This document shows positions 5,746-6,614 of a stretch of DNA of 6,614 nucleotides, one piece after another. This stretch comes from Dehalococcoidia bacterium (GTDB lineage Bacteria > Chloroflexota > Dehalococcoidia > UBA1151 > UBA1328), in the NCBI GenBank assembly GCA_030745955.1, contig JASLNQ010000125.1, forward strand, positions 1-6,614, in the 5' to 3' direction. Each line of letters starts with the position of its first letter. Within the stretch, counting starts at the first letter, position 1. Under the pieces are notes generated by a model. It was given only the letters and a program-made list of their open reading frames with translations. It was not told where the DNA came from and made no database searches. The position numbers were made by a program, and so were the translations under genes.

Positions 5746-5768
5746 CTCCTTCCCTGGCAGGGAGGGAG
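5746..5768 (+). terminator. Strong polypyrimidine/polypurine hairpin
   Basis: CTCCTTCCCT pairs with AGGGAGGGAG (one T-G wobble) around GGC, and GATTTTGG follows. It could be a weak intrinsic terminator on the plus strand for any transcript arriving from the left, insulating the isomerase gene. It may equally be another copy of the hairpin repeat type at 5390-5410. It lies about 65 bases upstream of the isomerase start. Confidence 0.45.
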
Positions 5769-5820
5769 GATTTTGGTATCTATCGCGACGACCTGTGGAT
5801 GTTGGTGAAAAGGTTCATTT

Positions 5821-5826
5821 GAGGAG
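5821..5826 (+). promoter_or_regulatory. Ribosome binding site of the RpiB-family gene
   Basis: GAGGAG lies 6 nt before ATG at 5833, a strong and well-spaced site that fixes the start. No convincing promoter could be read in the ~50 bases between the hairpin at 5746-5768 and this site. Confidence 0.8.
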
Positions 5827-5832
5827 ATTTCT

Positions 5833-6303
5833 ATGAGGTTGGCTGTTGGCGGCGATCATGCGGGTTTTCCTATGAAGGGCCCGGTTGTCGAGTACTTGAA
5901 AGCGTTGGGGCACAAGGTGACCGATCACGGGACGTACTCCGAAGACCCGGTTGATTTTCCTGACATCGCCCAGCGGGTGACCTCGGCGATTCTCTCGGGT
6001 GAAGCCGAACGGGGCGTCCTGGTGTGTGGCACCGGAGTCGGTGCGGCGATCGCCGGCAACAAGGTCCCGGGCATTCGTGCTGCGCTGGCCCACGATACCC
6101 ACTGCGCCCACCAGGGTGTTGAGCACGACGACGTCAACCTTGTTTGCATTGGTGCATGGATCATCGGGATCGAGGTGGCCAAAGAGGTGCTCGAAGCGTT
6201 CGTGAACGCCGAGTTTTCTACTAATCCCGACTTCCGCAGGCGCGTTGACAAGCTGGCCGAGATGGAACGCAAGTACGCTCGAGAGCTCACGGACGAAGGC
6301 TGA
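5833..6303 (+). CDS. rpiB: RpiB/LacAB-family sugar-phosphate isomerase (probable ribose-5-phosphate isomerase B)
   Basis: The product is 156 residues, close to the ~150 of RpiB. RpiB interconverts ribose 5-phosphate and ribulose 5-phosphate in the non-oxidative pentose phosphate pathway, in the cytoplasm. Diagnostic segments are GGDHAGFPMK (6-15, phosphosugar-binding loop with Asp8-His9), DFPDIA (41-46), the catalytic-cysteine loop CGTGVGAAIAGNKVPGIRAA (65-84, Cys65 corresponding to Cys66 of E. coli RpiB) and EHDDVNLVCIGAWIIG (97-112, His98 at the place of the ring-opening histidine). The usual HND after that histidine is HDD here. Members of the family also act on galactose 6-phosphate (LacA/LacB) or allose 6-phosphate, so the substrate is likely but not proven. 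No partner gene of the pathway lies in the window. It stands alone between IS481 debris on the left and an IS-end-like sequence just after its TGA stop. Confidence 0.93.
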   Translation: MRLAVGGDHAGFPMKGPVVEYLKALGHKVTDHGTYSEDPVDFPDIAQRVTSAILSGEAERGVLVCGTGVGAAIAGNKVPGIRAALAHDTHCAHQGVEHDDVNLVCIGAWIIGIEVAKEVLEAFVNAEFSTNPDFRRRVDKLAEMERKYARELTDEG

Positions 6304-6308
6304 TCTGG

Positions 6309-6324
6309 GTGTCACCCATGTCCC
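6309..6324. repeat. Additional IS481-end-like sequence after rpiB
   Basis: GTGTCACCCATGTCCC differs by one base from GTGTTACCCATGTCCC, the complement of the repeat at 5503-5520 and 5528-5545. It begins six bases after the rpiB stop codon. A second, weaker likeness, CCTACCTGCCCGGTC at 6398-6412, resembles the outer right repeat CCTATGTGCCCGGTC. Both could be relics of an older element, but no transposase sequence lies near them. Confidence 0.45.
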
Positions 6325-6614
6325 AAGCCGATCTTCTTCGATCACACTCGAAAGTCGACTACTCGTGACTATTCTGGCGGTGCTATTACCTTTATCGCCT
6401 ACCTGCCCGGTCAATTCTTCGAGAATGTATGCAGGCGTTACGCCGCTAAAAACCACTAACCAGCCGTCTTGGAGAACTCACTTTACTTTCGGCATCTGCA
6501 GAACTACCCGAGCCAGTAATCATTTCGACTCACGAGGAAGCAACATCACAAGTGCACGGAATCGATCGTCTCGCAGGTGCAAAGCGAACTTTACGAAGCT
6601 AGAGGTGCCGTAGA
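6325..6614. other. About 290 bases without a recognisable gene
   Basis: Open frames cross this stretch on both strands but begin inside or run through rpiB, have no ribosome binding site and show no protein family resemblance. A small palindrome GGCGTTACGCC (6434-6444) is followed by GCTAAAAACC and is not a convincing terminator. No tRNA-like cloverleaf was found. It may be the upstream region of a gene beyond the right edge. Confidence 0.5.

Noticed and set aside
5815..6456. 213-residue open frame antisense to rpiB
   Set aside because: It is a shadow of rpiB codon structure: GTG start, no ribosome binding site, no family resemblance.

Overview
The window is moderately GC-rich bacterial DNA carrying five intact protein genes, two arrays of a palindrome-containing repeat and one decayed insertion sequence. 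The style is two lipoproteins with Ser/Thr/Pro or acidic linkers, an MFS permease, an RpiB-type isomerase, dispersed G/C hairpin repeats and IS481 debris. This is compatible with a metagenomic Chloroflexota (Dehalococcoidia/SAR202-like) genome. That placement is an impression from gene style, not a phylogenetic result.

Left half, minus strand: an 814-residue secreted lipoprotein of unknown function (105-2549) lies downstream of a PaaI-like hotdog thioesterase (2919-3425). Directly after the stop codon of each gene comes the same kind of repeat: a short palindrome followed, in the direction of transcription, by a T tract and CTGA. Three full units of about 72 bp plus one short unit fill 2682-2920. 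A related, truncated array with diverged but still self-complementary palindromes fills 1-101. The layout suggests a mobile or expanding 3'-end (terminator-like) repeat. The array also forms the upstream region of the lipoprotein gene, so an operator role is possible.

Middle, plus strand: an MFS permease (3585-4805) is divergent from the thioesterase. A small 163-residue lipoprotein (4859-5350) follows 53 nt later, behind a perfect 8-bp hairpin that ends one base before its ribosome binding site. The two may be co-transcribed.

Right part: 5351-5832 has no intact gene. It holds a polypurine/polypyrimidine hairpin, then a roughly 240-bp element with nested double inverted repeats of the IS481 type and the first ~26 codons of an IS481-like transposase (an internally deleted, MITE-like derivative), then a second hairpin. 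The RpiB-family sugar-phosphate isomerase gene (5833-6303) follows with a strong ribosome binding site. A further 16-bp IS-end-like sequence lies six bases after its stop codon. The last ~290 bases show no convincing gene.

The genes do not form one recognisable pathway. No CRISPR array, tRNA, rRNA or defence system is visible.
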